Shown in pieces: positions 36,587 through 48,914 of a stretch of 64,000 nt of DNA. Under the pieces are notes generated by a model, which searched no databases, was not told where the DNA came from, and was given only the letters and a program-made list of their open reading frames with translations. Source of the DNA: Actinomycetota bacterium (lineage in GTDB: Bacteria > Actinomycetota > Acidimicrobiia > Acidimicrobiales > Microtrichaceae); the NCBI GenBank assembly GCA_016703525.1, contig JADJBW010000015.1, positions 1 to 64,000 on the forward strand, in the 5' to 3' direction. Position numbers and translations under genes: made by a program. Each line of letters opens with the position of its first letter. Within the stretch, counting starts at the first letter, position 1.

Positions 36587-36937
36587 ATGGCAATGAACCG
36601 AGAACAAAAACGCGCCCTCCAGCGGGCGGGTCAGCTCACGGCTGACGGTTCGCCGGTGGCCACGCGCGAGCGTCGGCAGCCCCAGGTCCGCAGCGCCGAC
36701 TCGCGGACCTCCCCGGCGGACTTCGTGCGCGAGGTTCGCGCCGAACTGCGCAAGGTTTCGTGGCCGACGCGTGCGGAGACCATCCGCCTGTCGGTGATCG
36801 TGTTCATCGCGATCGTGATCCTGGGCGCCTTCATATTCCTCATCGATCTCGGGTTCGGGCAGTTCACCGATTTCCTCTTCCCGAGTCCCTCCACCAGTGG
36901 GTCGCTGCTCTCGGGTGCGTGGTCAGCCCTGTTCTGA
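36587..36937 (+). CDS. secE: Preprotein translocase subunit SecE
   Basis: SecE (116 residues) clamps SecY in the Sec translocon. The conserved amphipathic stretch FVREVRAELRKVSWPTRAET precedes a single membrane helix (LSVIVFIAIVILGAFIFLI). The N-terminal 45 residues are basic and not conserved. The ATG at 36587 has GGAAG upstream; ATG 36593 or GTG 36575 are possible. The gene leads into nusG after 56 bases. Confidence 0.93.
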   Translation: MAMNREQKRALQRAGQLTADGSPVATRERRQPQVRSADSRTSPADFVREVRAELRKVSWPTRAETIRLSVIVFIAIVILGAFIFLIDLGFGQFTDFLFPSPSTSGSLLSGAWSALF

Positions 36938-36993
36938 CCGCCGCGATCGAGTCTGCACCGTTCCACACAGAGAAGAAGAAACAAGCACGCATC

Positions 36994-37776
36994 ATGAGCC
37001 TCCCCGATACGAACGACGTGAGCGACGAGACCGAGTCGACGAGCGACGTCGCGACCGATGCCCCGGTGGCCGAGGCCGCTGATGCGGTCGACGACGCCGA
37101 CATGGTCGAGTCGGCCCCCGATGCGACGGATCCGGTCGCCGAGGACGCCGCGCCCGCGGAGGACGCCGCGCCCGCCGAGGTGATCGATGCGGAGGACCTG
37201 ATCGAGGCGCCGCGTCGCCCCGAGAGCGCTTACGACCGGCCCGGTCGCTGGTTTGTCCTGCACTGCCAATCCGGCTACGAGAACAAGGTTCGCCAGAACC
37301 TCGAGGCGCGTACCCGCTCCATGAACATGGAGGAGCGGATCTACGAAATCGTGATCCCGCTCGAGGACGTGACCGAGATCCGCAACGGCAAGAAGGTCGT
37401 CGTCCAGAAGAAGATGTTCCCCGGCTACATCCTGATCCGGTGCGAGCTCGACGACGATTCGTGGTACGTGATTCGCAACACGCCGGGCGTGACCGGGTTC
37501 GTGGGGGCGGGCAACAAGCCCACGCCGCTGCCGCGTCGCGACGTCGACAACTTCTTGACCGTGAAGGCCGACGAGGACGAGGCGCCCAAGCGTGCCAAGC
37601 CCCGGCTCGAGTACGAGATGGGCGAGACGGTGCGCGTCAAGGAAGGCCCGTTCGCCGACTTCAGCGGCGAGATCGTCGAGCTCAACGCCGACCAGCTGAA
37701 GGTCAAGGTGCTCGTAAACATCTTCGGTCGCGAGACCCCGGTGGAACTCGAGTTCGGTCAGGTCGCGAAGCTCTGA
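36994..37776 (+). CDS. nusG: Transcription termination/antitermination factor NusG
   Basis: NusG (260 residues) binds RNA polymerase and couples it to Rho or the ribosome. The NGN domain (RWFVLHCQSGYENKVRQNLE, MFPGYILIRCELDD, NTPGVTGFVG) and KOW domain (VRVKEGPFADFSGEIVELN) are complete. About 75 residues at the N-terminus are an acidic, Ala/Asp/Glu-rich extension with a repeated EDAAPAEDAAPAE, longer than in E. coli but common in Actinobacteria. The ATG at 36994 is the only good start. Confidence 0.95.
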   Translation: MSLPDTNDVSDETESTSDVATDAPVAEAADAVDDADMVESAPDATDPVAEDAAPAEDAAPAEVIDAEDLIEAPRRPESAYDRPGRWFVLHCQSGYENKVRQNLEARTRSMNMEERIYEIVIPLEDVTEIRNGKKVVVQKKMFPGYILIRCELDDDSWYVIRNTPGVTGFVGAGNKPTPLPRRDVDNFLTVKADEDEAPKRAKPRLEYEMGETVRVKEGPFADFSGEIVELNADQLKVKVLVNIFGRETPVELEFGQVAKL

Positions 37777-37922
37777 CCGCCGTCGGTCGTGCGCCCCGCG
37801 TAGTTTTGCGGCCGCTCGTACCGCTCGACCAGACTTATCAATTGCGTGTGCTCGACCGCCGTGATCGGCGTGTTCATCCCTGGGCTCGGGCACGCCGGAT
37901 GCCGAGAGAGAGTGTGTGATCC

Positions 37923-38351
37923 ATGGCCAAGAAGAAGGTCACTGCAGTCGTGAAGATCCAGATCGCCGCCGGCGGTGCCACACCGGCGCCGCCCGTGGGT
38001 ACCGCGCTCGGTCCCCACGGCATCGCGATCATGGACTTCTGCAAGGAGTACAACGCCCGCACGGAGAGCCAGCGCGGCACCGTGATTCCCGTCGAGATCA
38101 CGATCTTCGAAGACCGTACCTTCACGTTCGTCACGAAGACCCCGCCGGCACCGGTGCTCATCCGTCAGGCCGCGGGCCTCGAGAAGGGCGCGGCCACGCC
38201 GGGCAAGGGTGTCATCGGTGAGATCACCGATGCGCAGCTCACCGACATCGCGTCGACCAAGCTCCCCGACCTCAACACCAACGACATCGACGCGGCGAAG
38301 GCGCAGATCGCCGGCACCGCTCGCTCGATGGGCATCCGCGTCGTCGGCTGA
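37923..38351 (+). CDS. rplK: 50S ribosomal protein uL11
   Basis: uL11 (142 residues) sits at the GTPase-associated centre. ATPAPPVGTALGPHGI (after GGATPAPP) is the conserved loop that binds thiostrepton-type antibiotics and RelA signals, and TPPAPVLIRQAAG is also typical. It starts at the ATG at 37923, 146 bases behind nusG. It is followed by rplA. Confidence 0.96.
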   Translation: MAKKKVTAVVKIQIAAGGATPAPPVGTALGPHGIAIMDFCKEYNARTESQRGTVIPVEITIFEDRTFTFVTKTPPAPVLIRQAAGLEKGAATPGKGVIGEITDAQLTDIASTKLPDLNTNDIDAAKAQIAGTARSMGIRVVG

Positions 38352-38456
38352 GCCGACCGAGCGCAGTCATTCTCCTGCGGCAACGCCGCGGGCATCATCC
38401 GAACCGGCACCGCGGGACGACCTCGCCCGTGGGCCCGATCTTGAGAGGGAGCCGTC

Positions 38457-39149
38457 ATGGCGAAGGGCAAGAAGTTCACCGATGCGCTGAAGCGCTTCGA
38501 TCGCGACCACCTGCACGCAGGTGCCGAGGCGGTGGAGCTCGCGAAGGCGATCTCGAACCGCAACTTCGACGAAACCGTCGAGGTGGCATTCCGCTTGGGC
38601 GTCGACCCGCGCAAGGCCGATCAGATGGTGCGCGGCACCGTCGCTCTGCCGTCTGGGTCGGGCAAGGCGGTTCGTGTGGCCGTGTTCGCCGTCGGCGACG
38701 CCGCACGCGAAGCCGAGGCCGCTGGCGCCGAGTTCGTCGGTGCCGACGATTTGGCCGCCCAGATCGAAGGCGGCATGCTCGACTTCGACGTCACCATCGC
38801 CACGCCCGACCTGATGCCGCTGGTCGGCCGGCTCGGTCGCACGCTCGGCCCCCGTGGCCTCATGCCGAACCCGAAGTCGGGCACGGTCACCAACGACGTC
38901 GGCAAGGCGGTCGAGGAGTTCAAGGGCGGCAAGGTCGAGTACCGCACCGACCGTCACGGCAACGTGCACGTGCCGCTCGGCAAGGTCAGCTTCGACGTTC
39001 CTGCCCTGGTCGCCAACCTCTACGCCGTGGTCGATGAGCTGCATCGTGCCAAGCCGGCGTCGTCCAAGGGCCGGTACTTCCGCAAGGTCACCGTGGCCTC
39101 CACGATGGGCCCGGGCATCCGAGTCGATCCCGCCCGAGTGGGCGAGTAG
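38457..39149 (+). CDS. rplA: 50S ribosomal protein uL1
   Basis: uL1 (230 residues) forms the stalk near the E site. Typical motifs are FRLGVDPRKADQMVRGTVAL, GKAVRVAVFA, and LGPRGLMPNPKSGTVT. A GAGGGAGC precedes the ATG at 38457. A strong hairpin follows the stop, so rplKA is likely a unit distinct from rplJL. uL1 often represses its own operon in bacteria; a binding site was not identified. Confidence 0.96.
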   Translation: MAKGKKFTDALKRFDRDHLHAGAEAVELAKAISNRNFDETVEVAFRLGVDPRKADQMVRGTVALPSGSGKAVRVAVFAVGDAAREAEAAGAEFVGADDLAAQIEGGMLDFDVTIATPDLMPLVGRLGRTLGPRGLMPNPKSGTVTNDVGKAVEEFKGGKVEYRTDRHGNVHVPLGKVSFDVPALVANLYAVVDELHRAKPASSKGRYFRKVTVASTMGPGIRVDPARVGE

Positions 39150-39160
39150 CCTTTCTCGAT

Positions 39161-39186
39161 CGTGCCGACGGCGAGCCGTCGGCACG
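39161..39186 (+). terminator. Hairpin behind rplA
   Basis: A perfect 11-base stem (CGTGCCGACGG with CCGTCGGCACG) and a CGAG loop lie 12 bases after the rplA stop. No T run follows. It probably ends the rplKA transcript or attenuates readthrough into rplJL. Confidence 0.7.
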
Positions 39187-39422
39187 CACATTCGCTCGCC
39201 GCAGACATCTGGTGTGCGCTCCGCCCGCGGGGTGCGCTGAAGGGGCCGACGCAAGGACGCCCGCCCGACGAGGTGAACCTCCCAGAACGTATCGGGGTGT
39301 TCGCGCGGTCGTTGCGAACGCCCCGTGTCGCGTCATGGCGCGAGGCATTCCCACCCCGGTTCGCCGGGACCCAGAACCGCCCGAATCCTCGGGCCTGATT
39401 GAACAGAAGGGAGGTGCAGAAG
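39187..39422 (+). other. Untranslated leader region before rplJ
   Basis: These 236 bases hold no convincing gene. In bacteria this position carries the L10(L12)4-binding leader that controls rplJL. Several GC-rich inverted segments are present (for example around 39288-39340), but I cannot match them to the conserved L10 leader with certainty. A good ribosome site (GGGAGG) lies at its end, before 39423. Confidence 0.35.
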
Positions 39423-40133
39423 ATGGAGAACCCCCGTCCCGAAAAGGCCGCTGTTGTGGCCGAGGTCAAGGAACGACTCGGCGCCGCAGATGCGGTGCTG
39501 ATCACCGAGTACCGAGGCTTGACGGTCCGCGAGCTTGCGGGCCTTCGCAACGCGATGCGGCCGGCCGGCGGTGAGTACAAGGTCTACAAGAACACCCTCG
39601 TGCGCATCGCTGCCCGCGAGCTCGGCATCAATCTCGATGACGTGCTCGTCGGCCCGACAGCGCTTGCGCTGATCACCGCGGCACCCGACGGCACACCCGC
39701 CGACATCGCTTCGGTAGCGAAGGCGGTACTCGACTTCGCGAAGACCCAACCGCTCCTCGTGTTGAAGGGTGGCGTGCTGGGCCAGAACGTCCTCGACGCC
39801 AACGGCGCCAAGGCGTTGGCCTCGTTGCCCACGGCTGCCGAGGTGTACGCGCGCTTGGCCGGTGCGATCAACGGTAACGCCCGCGGTCTCGCGTCGGTCG
39901 TCAGCGGTGTTCATCGCAGCTTGGCCTACGTGCTCCAGGCCGCGATCGACGCCAAGGTGTTCGCCGAGGGCGATGCCCCTGCACCCACTGCCGACGCTGC
40001 GGCCCCCGCAGCCGACGAACCTGCCGCCGAGGCGGCATCTGCTGACGAGGTGGCGGTCGCCGCCGCCGAGTCGGCCCCCGATTCAGATACCCCCACGGCT
40101 GCGATTGACGCAGCAGATGAAAGTGAGAACTGA
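39423..40133 (+). CDS. rplJ: 50S ribosomal protein uL10, long acidic tail
   Basis: uL10 (236 residues) anchors the bL12 stalk. The RNA-binding domain is typical: LITEYRGLTVRELAGLRNAM and YKVYKNTLVRIAAREL. The C-terminal helix that binds bL12 dimers follows (SVVSGVHRSLAYVLQAAIDA). After about residue 178 there is a 58-residue tail rich in Ala, Pro, Asp and Glu that E. coli lacks; its role is unknown. The start is the ATG at 39423, which has GGGAGG upstream. rplL follows after two bases. Confidence 0.95.
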   Translation: MENPRPEKAAVVAEVKERLGAADAVLITEYRGLTVRELAGLRNAMRPAGGEYKVYKNTLVRIAARELGINLDDVLVGPTALALITAAPDGTPADIASVAKAVLDFAKTQPLLVLKGGVLGQNVLDANGAKALASLPTAAEVYARLAGAINGNARGLASVVSGVHRSLAYVLQAAIDAKVFAEGDAPAPTADAAAPAADEPAAEAASADEVAVAAAESAPDSDTPTAAIDAADESEN

Positions 40134-40135
40134 CG

Positions 40136-40516
40136 ATGTCGAAGGTTGAGGAGCTGCTCGAGTCCATCTCCAACCTCACGCTGGTTGAGGCCTACGAGCT
40201 GGTGAAGGCGATCGAGGACAAGTTCGAGGTGTCGGCTGCGGCGCCCGTCGCTGCGGTCGCCGTTGCCGGGCCCGCCGCCGACGGCGCGGGTGAGGTCGAG
40301 GAGCAGACGAGCTTCGACGTCATCCTGACCGATGCGGGCGACAAGAAGATCCAGGTGATCAAGGAAGTCCGTGGGCTCACGAGCCTCGGTCTGAAGGAAG
40401 CCAAGGATCTCGTCGAGGGCGCGCCGAAGGCCGTGCTCGAGGGTGTGTCCAAGGAAGACGCCGAGAAGGCCAAGGAGGCCATCGAGGCCGCCGGCGGCAA
40501 GGCCGACGTCAAGTAA
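40136..40516 (+). CDS. rplL: 50S ribosomal protein bL12
   Basis: bL12 (126 residues) is the mobile stalk protein that recruits translational GTPases. It has the N-terminal dimerisation helix (VEELLESISNLTLVEAYELV), an Ala-rich hinge and the C-terminal domain with KKIQVIKEVRGLTSLGLKEAKDLVEGAPK. It is coupled to rplJ. Sequence and length are standard. Confidence 0.96.
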   Translation: MSKVEELLESISNLTLVEAYELVKAIEDKFEVSAAAPVAAVAVAGPAADGAGEVEEQTSFDVILTDAGDKKIQVIKEVRGLTSLGLKEAKDLVEGAPKAVLEGVSKEDAEKAKEAIEAAGGKADVK

Positions 40517-40529
40517 CCACCGACGCCCA

Positions 40530-40553
40530 ACCGCCGGGGCTCATCCCGGCGGT
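40530..40553 (+). terminator. First hairpin in the rplL-rpoB gap
   Basis: A nine-base stem (40530-40538 with 40545-40553) closes a GCTCAT loop, 13 bases after the rplL stop. Together with the next hairpin it probably acts as a partial terminator or attenuator, lowering rpoBC output relative to rplJL, as known in other bacteria. Confidence 0.6.
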
Positions 40554-40565
40554 CCACAGCGTTGA

Positions 40566-40596
40566 ACGAACGGGTGGGTCGACCCCACCCGTTCGT
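40566..40596 (+). terminator. Second hairpin in the rplL-rpoB gap
   Basis: A perfect 13-base stem (40566-40578 with 40584-40596) closes the loop TCGAC. It is stronger than the first hairpin. No T run follows. Confidence 0.65.
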
Positions 40597-40644
40597 CGCG
40601 TTCGGACGCGGACGCGCAGGGATCGCCGGCGGGACAATCTGCCC

Positions 40645-40674
40645 TTGACCTTCCGCCGCACCTCGGCTTACCGT
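40645..40674 (+). promoter_or_regulatory. Upstream promoter of rpoBC
   Basis: TTGACC (40645-40650) and TACCGT (40669-40674) are 18 bases apart. It lies behind the two hairpins, so rpoBC can be transcribed apart from rplJL. The -10 box is weaker than in the second promoter. Confidence 0.5.
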
Positions 40675-40718
40675 TCCCCCAAATCGAGCGGTGGCGTGCG
40701 TCCCCAGAACCTCCCGGG

Positions 40719-40748
40719 TTGACCGCGCCTTGCCCGCGTCCGTATGCT
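40719..40748 (+). promoter_or_regulatory. Downstream promoter of rpoBC
   Basis: TTGACC (40719-40724) and TATGCT (40743-40748) are 18 bases apart, the better of two tandem promoters. The ATG at 40744 lies inside this -10 box, which rules it out as the rpoB start. The 5' leader of the mRNA would be about 100 bases. Confidence 0.68.
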
Positions 40749-40860
40749 CACAGGTTGCCGTGCTGCTGCCGTTTTGCCGTCACCCGCTTCGAGGTGTCGT
40801 TGCGCGCGTCCAGGCATCGGTGGCCAGCTCGACTACCAGCGCATGCGAGGAGTAGGTCCT

Positions 40861-43800
40861 TTGTCCGCACGTTCCGTTCTCCGGGATCGTTATTCGTTCG
40901 GCAACCTCGACGAGGTGCTCGAACTCCCCGACTTGATCGCCATCCAGCGAGAGTCGTTCCAGTGGTTCCTCTACCAAGGCCTCGCCGAGGCATTCCGCGA
41001 CATCAGCCCGATTCGCGATTTCACCGAGACCCTGTCGCTCGAGCTCGAGTTCGACCCGAACGACGAGGACCTGCGTCCGCCGCCGAAGTTCACGGTGGAG
41101 GAGTGCAAAGAGAAGGACATGACCTTCTCGGCGCCGATCTTCGTGCGCGCCCGGTTCGTCAACCAGAACACCGGCGAGATCAAGGAACAGACCGTCTTCA
41201 TGGGCGACTTCCCCATGATGACCGAGAAGGGCACGTTCATCATCAACGGCACCGAGCGGGTCGTGGTGTCCCAGCTCGTGCGGTCGCCGGGCGTCATCTT
41301 CCAGCCCGGCGAGCGGTTCCGCCTTCGTAACCTGTCCAAGCACCAGTTGGTGACGGGCACCATCCACCCGTACCGCGGCGAGTGGGTTGAGTTCGACGTC
41401 GAGCAGAAGCCCGGCAAGGACGTCACGGCCGGCACGCGCGTCGCCCGCAAGCGTCGCCTGTCGATCTTCGTGCTCATGCGCGCGCTCGGCTTCGACGAGG
41501 AGAACGAGCCCGGCTTTCTCGACCGCTTCGTCAACCACTTCCACTTCCTCGACGGGCAGTGGGAGAAGGAGCGCGACTTCGCGCCGACCCAGGACGAGGC
41601 GCTCGTCGAGATCTACAAGCGCGCTCGCCCGGGCGAACCGCCCACGCTCGATTCGGCCCGTGCCTACTTCCGCAACGCGTTCTTCGAGCCGCGCCGCTAC
41701 GACCTGAGCCGAGTCGGCCGCTACAAGCTGAACCGCAAGCTCGGCCCCGAGCTCGATCGCCTCGAAGAACTCTTCGGTCTGACCGATCTCGACCGGCCCG
41801 ACGCCGACCAGCCGGTGCTCAGCCGCTGCGAGGTTCTGGCGTCCATGACCTATCTGCTCAATCTCGCCGCGGGCGAGCCGGGCTACCGCCTCGACGATCA
41901 GGACCACTTCGCCAACCGTCGCATTCGCTCGGTCGGCGAACTGATCCAGAACCAGGTTCGCATCGGCCTCAGCCGCATGGAGCGCGTGGTCCGCGAGCGC
42001 ATGACGACCCAGGACGTCGAGGCGATCACCCCGCAGACGCTCATCAACATCCGGCCCGTGGTCGCAGCGATCAAGGAGTTCTTCGGAACCTCCCAGCTGA
42101 GCCAGTTCATGGACCAGGTCAACCCGATCTCGGGCCTGACCCACCGTCGCTGCCTCTCGGCGCTCGGCCCCGGTGGCCTCAGCCGCGAGCGCGCCGGCTT
42201 CGAGGTCCGCGACGTCCACTTCAGCCACTACGGCCGGATGTGCCCGATCGAGACGCCGGAAGGCCCGAACATCGGCCTGATCGGCGCCCTCGCCACCTTC
42301 GCCCGCGTCAACGAGTTCGGCTTCATCGAGTCGCCGTACCGCAAGGTCATCGACGGTCGGGTGACCGACGAGATCGTGTACCTGCCGGCCGACGAGGAGG
42401 AGGAGTACGTCGTCGCACAGGCGAACGCTCCCCTCAACCCCGACGGCACCTTCAAGGCGCCTCGAGTGCTCGTGCGGCGCTCGCCGCAGGCCGCCTCGCT
42501 GAGCGATCTGAAGCTGCAGCTCGAGCGCGACGTGTTCCTCGGCGCGACCACCGAGATTTCCTCGGTGCCGCCCGAAGAGGTCCAGATGATGGACGTGTCG
42601 CCGCGCCAGATCGTGTCGGTGGCCACCGCCCTCATCCCGTTCCTCGAACACGACGACGCGAACCGTGCGCTCATGGGCGCGAACATGCAGCGCCAGGCCG
42701 TGCCGCTGGTTCGGGCGGAAGCGCCGTTCATCGGCACCGGCATCGAGGCCCGTGCGGCTCGGGACGCTGCCGACATGATCCTCGCCGAGGACGAGGGCGT
42801 GGTCGCCGAGGTCGATGGTCGCCTCATCACGGTCGACTACAAGAACCTCGGTCGCAAGATCTACCGGCTCCACAAGTTCGAGCGGTCGAACCAGGACACC
42901 TGCATCAACCAGAAGGCGATCGTGGCGGAGAGCCAGCGGGTAGTCCGCGGCGATGTGCTCGCCGAGGGCCCGTCCACCAACAACGGCGAGCTGGCCTTGG
43001 GCAAGAACCTGCTCGTCGCGTTCATGCCGTGGCAGGGCTACAACTTCGAGGACGCGATCATCCTCAGCGAGCGTCTCGTCAAGGACGACGTGCTCACCTC
43101 GATCCACATCAAGGAGCACGAGGTCGATGCACGCGACACGAAGCTCGGCCCCGAGGAGATCACCCGGGACATCCCGAACCTGAGCGAGGAGATCCTCGCC
43201 GACCTCGATGAGCGCGGCATCATCCGCGTTGGCGCCGAGGTCGGGCCGGGCGACGTGCTGGTCGGCAAGGTCACCCCCAAGGGTGAGACCGAGCTGACTC
43301 CCGAGGAACGGCTGCTCCGTGCGATCTTCGGCGAGAAGGCGCGCGAGGTGCGCGACACGTCGCTCAAGGTGCCGCACGGCGAGACCGGCAAGGTCATCGA
43401 CGTCAAGGTGTTCAGCCGTGACGAGAGCCACGAGTTGGCACCGGGTGTCAACCAGTTGGTCCGCGTCTACATCGCCCAGAAGCGCAAGATCTCCGTCGGC
43501 GACAAGCTCGCCGGCCGCCACGGCAACAAGGGCGTGATCTCCAAGGTCCTGCCGATCGAGGACATGCCGTACATGGCCGACGGCACCGCGGTCGACATCA
43601 TCTTGAACCCGCTCGGCGTCCCGTCGCGAATGAACGTCGGTCAGGTGCTCGAGACCCACCTCGGCTACGCGGCTCGGTGGGGCTGGGAGCACGACAGCGA
43701 CTTCATCGGCGAGGAGCCGATCCGCGGCACGGAGCGCAAGACCCGGCCGACCACTCGGCCGTCCACGCTCGTCGCCACCCCGGTGTTCGACGGTGCGAAG

Positions 43801-44457
43801 TGGGACGAGGTCGAGCTCGCAGGCAAGCACCCGACGATCAAGAAGATCTTCGAGAACCTCCGGCCCGAGGCCGTCGATCCGGTCTACGGCGACGGCGGTC
43901 GCATGATCGGCAACGACGGCAAGGTCACGCTGTACAACGGCCGTACCGGCGAGGCGTTCGATAACCCGATCACGGTCGGCTACGCGTACATCCTGAAGCT
44001 CGCCCACTTGGTCGACGACAAGATCCACGCCCGCTCCACCGGCCCGTACTCGATGATCACCCAGCAGCCGCTCGGCGGTAAGGCCCAGTTCGGTGGCCAG
44101 CGCTTTGGTGAGATGGAGGTGTGGGCACTCGAGGCCTATGGCGCCGCGTACTGCCTGCAGGAGCTCCTGACCATCAAGTCCGACGACACGCTCGGTCGCG
44201 TCAAGGTGTACGAGGCCATCGTGAAGGGCGAGAACATCCCCGAGCCCGGCATTCCCGAGAGCTTCAAGGTGCTCATCAAGGAGATGCAGGCGCTGTGCCT
44301 CGATGTCGAGGTGCTGTCGAAGACGGGTGAAGAGATCCAGATGCGTGAGCTCGACGAAGACTTCTTCCGGGCCGCCGAAGAGCTGGGGATCGACCTGTCC
44401 CGACCTGAACGAGGATCCGACGAAGAAGACGCCCGCCGCCAGGCGGAGAGGAGCTGA
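40861..44457 (+). CDS. rpoB: RNA polymerase beta subunit
   Basis: RpoB (1198 residues) forms one half of the polymerase clamp and catalytic cleft. Characteristic blocks are present, for example FFGTSQLSQFMDQVNPISGL, SALGPGGLSRERAGFEVRDV and GDKLAGRHGNKGVISKVLP. A TTG at 40861 is chosen because AGGAG stands eight bases upstream; an in-frame ATG at 40843 is the alternative. In the rifampicin pocket, residue 431 is Cys (THRRCLSALG), where Arg529 of E. coli is nearly invariant, and residue 454 is Phe in DVHFSHYGR, where Pro is usual. Both may be natural or sequence errors. rpoC follows after five bases. Confidence 0.96.
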   Translation: MSARSVLRDRYSFGNLDEVLELPDLIAIQRESFQWFLYQGLAEAFRDISPIRDFTETLSLELEFDPNDEDLRPPPKFTVEECKEKDMTFSAPIFVRARFVNQNTGEIKEQTVFMGDFPMMTEKGTFIINGTERVVVSQLVRSPGVIFQPGERFRLRNLSKHQLVTGTIHPYRGEWVEFDVEQKPGKDVTAGTRVARKRRLSIFVLMRALGFDEENEPGFLDRFVNHFHFLDGQWEKERDFAPTQDEALVEIYKRARPGEPPTLDSARAYFRNAFFEPRRYDLSRVGRYKLNRKLGPELDRLEELFGLTDLDRPDADQPVLSRCEVLASMTYLLNLAAGEPGYRLDDQDHFANRRIRSVGELIQNQVRIGLSRMERVVRERMTTQDVEAITPQTLINIRPVVAAIKEFFGTSQLSQFMDQVNPISGLTHRRCLSALGPGGLSRERAGFEVRDVHFSHYGRMCPIETPEGPNIGLIGALATFARVNEFGFIESPYRKVIDGRVTDEIVYLPADEEEEYVVAQANAPLNPDGTFKAPRVLVRRSPQAASLSDLKLQLERDVFLGATTEISSVPPEEVQMMDVSPRQIVSVATALIPFLEHDDANRALMGANMQRQAVPLVRAEAPFIGTGIEARAARDAADMILAEDEGVVAEVDGRLITVDYKNLGRKIYRLHKFERSNQDTCINQKAIVAESQRVVRGDVLAEGPSTNNGELALGKNLLVAFMPWQGYNFEDAIILSERLVKDDVLTSIHIKEHEVDARDTKLGPEEITRDIPNLSEEILADLDERGIIRVGAEVGPGDVLVGKVTPKGETELTPEERLLRAIFGEKAREVRDTSLKVPHGETGKVIDVKVFSRDESHELAPGVNQLVRVYIAQKRKISVGDKLAGRHGNKGVISKVLPIEDMPYMADGTAVDIILNPLGVPSRMNVGQVLETHLGYAARWGWEHDSDFIGEEPIRGTERKTRPTTRPSTLVATPVFDGAKWDEVELAGKHPTIKKIFENLRPEAVDPVYGDGGRMIGNDGKVTLYNGRTGEAFDNPITVGYAYILKLAHLVDDKIHARSTGPYSMITQQPLGGKAQFGGQRFGEMEVWALEAYGAAYCLQELLTIKSDDTLGRVKVYEAIVKGENIPEPGIPESFKVLIKEMQALCLDVEVLSKTGEEIQMRELDEDFFRAAEELGIDLSRPERGSDEEDARRQAERS

Positions 44458-44462
44458 GAGAC

Positions 44463-48391
<3,929 letters not shown>

Positions 48392-48408
48392 TGCCGCCGA
48401 CGTGCTAT

Positions 48409-48438
48409 TTGTCCTCGCAGGGGGCCCGCCGCTAGCGT
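48409..48438 (+). promoter_or_regulatory. Candidate promoter of rpsL-rpsG-fusA, overlapping a hairpin
   Basis: TTGTCC (48409-48414) and TAGCGT (48433-48438) are 18 bases apart. The spacer and -10 lie in the hairpin at 48417-48448. TAGnnT boxes recur ahead of several genes in this window. Gives the str genes a start independent of rpoBC. Confidence 0.45.
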
Positions 48439-48448
48439 GGCCCCCTGC
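48417..48448 (+). terminator. Hairpin behind rpoC
   Basis: A perfect ten-base stem (GCAGGGGGCC with GGCCCCCTGC) closes a 12-base loop, 25 bases after the rpoC stop. It can end rpoBC transcription. The same bases overlap the candidate str promoter. Confidence 0.6.
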
Positions 48449-48539
48449 CTGCTGGCCGCGGGCCGCGTTTGTCTGCGCGGGCCCGGACGGTCGCCGCTCG
48501 TTCTCGAAGTCCATCGTGTGAAGTTCTGAAAGGTTTCTC

Positions 48540-48911
48540 GTGCCCACCATCGAGCAGCTGGTCCGAAAGGGCCGCCAGTCAAAGCGACGCAAGGAGTCGA
48601 CTCCTGCGCTCAAGGGCGCTCCGCAGCGCCGTGGGGTCTGCACTCGCGTGTACACCAACACTCCGAAGAAGCCGAACTCCGCGCTCCGCAAGGTGGCTCG
48701 TGTGCGGCTCACGTCCGGGATCGAGGTCACGGCCTACATCCCCGGTGAGGGACACAACCTGCAGGATCACTCCATGGTGCTCGTGCGCGGTGGTCGTGTG
48801 AAGGACCTCCCTGGTGTCCGCTACAAGATCATCCGCGGCACCCTCGACACCTCGGGTGTGCGAGACCGCAAGCAGGCCCGCAGCCGCTACGGCGCGAAGA
48901 GGGAGAAGTAA
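48540..48911 (+). CDS. rpsL: 30S ribosomal protein uS12
   Basis: uS12 (123 residues) shapes the decoding centre. TPKKPNSALRKVARVRL and GHNLQDHSMVLVRGGRVKDL are conserved. The lysines at positions whose change gives streptomycin resistance (about 43-44 and 88) are wild type. A GAAAGG stands before the GTG at 48540. It starts the rpsL-rpsG-fusA-tuf series. Confidence 0.96.
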   Translation: MPTIEQLVRKGRQSKRRKESTPALKGAPQRRGVCTRVYTNTPKKPNSALRKVARVRLTSGIEVTAYIPGEGHNLQDHSMVLVRGGRVKDLPGVRYKIIRGTLDTSGVRDRKQARSRYGAKREK

Positions 48912-48914
48912 GCC

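Noticed and set aside
40744..40860. ATG at 40744 as the rpoB start
   Set aside because: It lies within a good -10 box and the extra 39 residues do not resemble RpoB.
40780..44028. Open frame of 1082 codons opposite rpoB
   Set aside because: Perfectly antisense to conserved rpoB codons, with no independent features.
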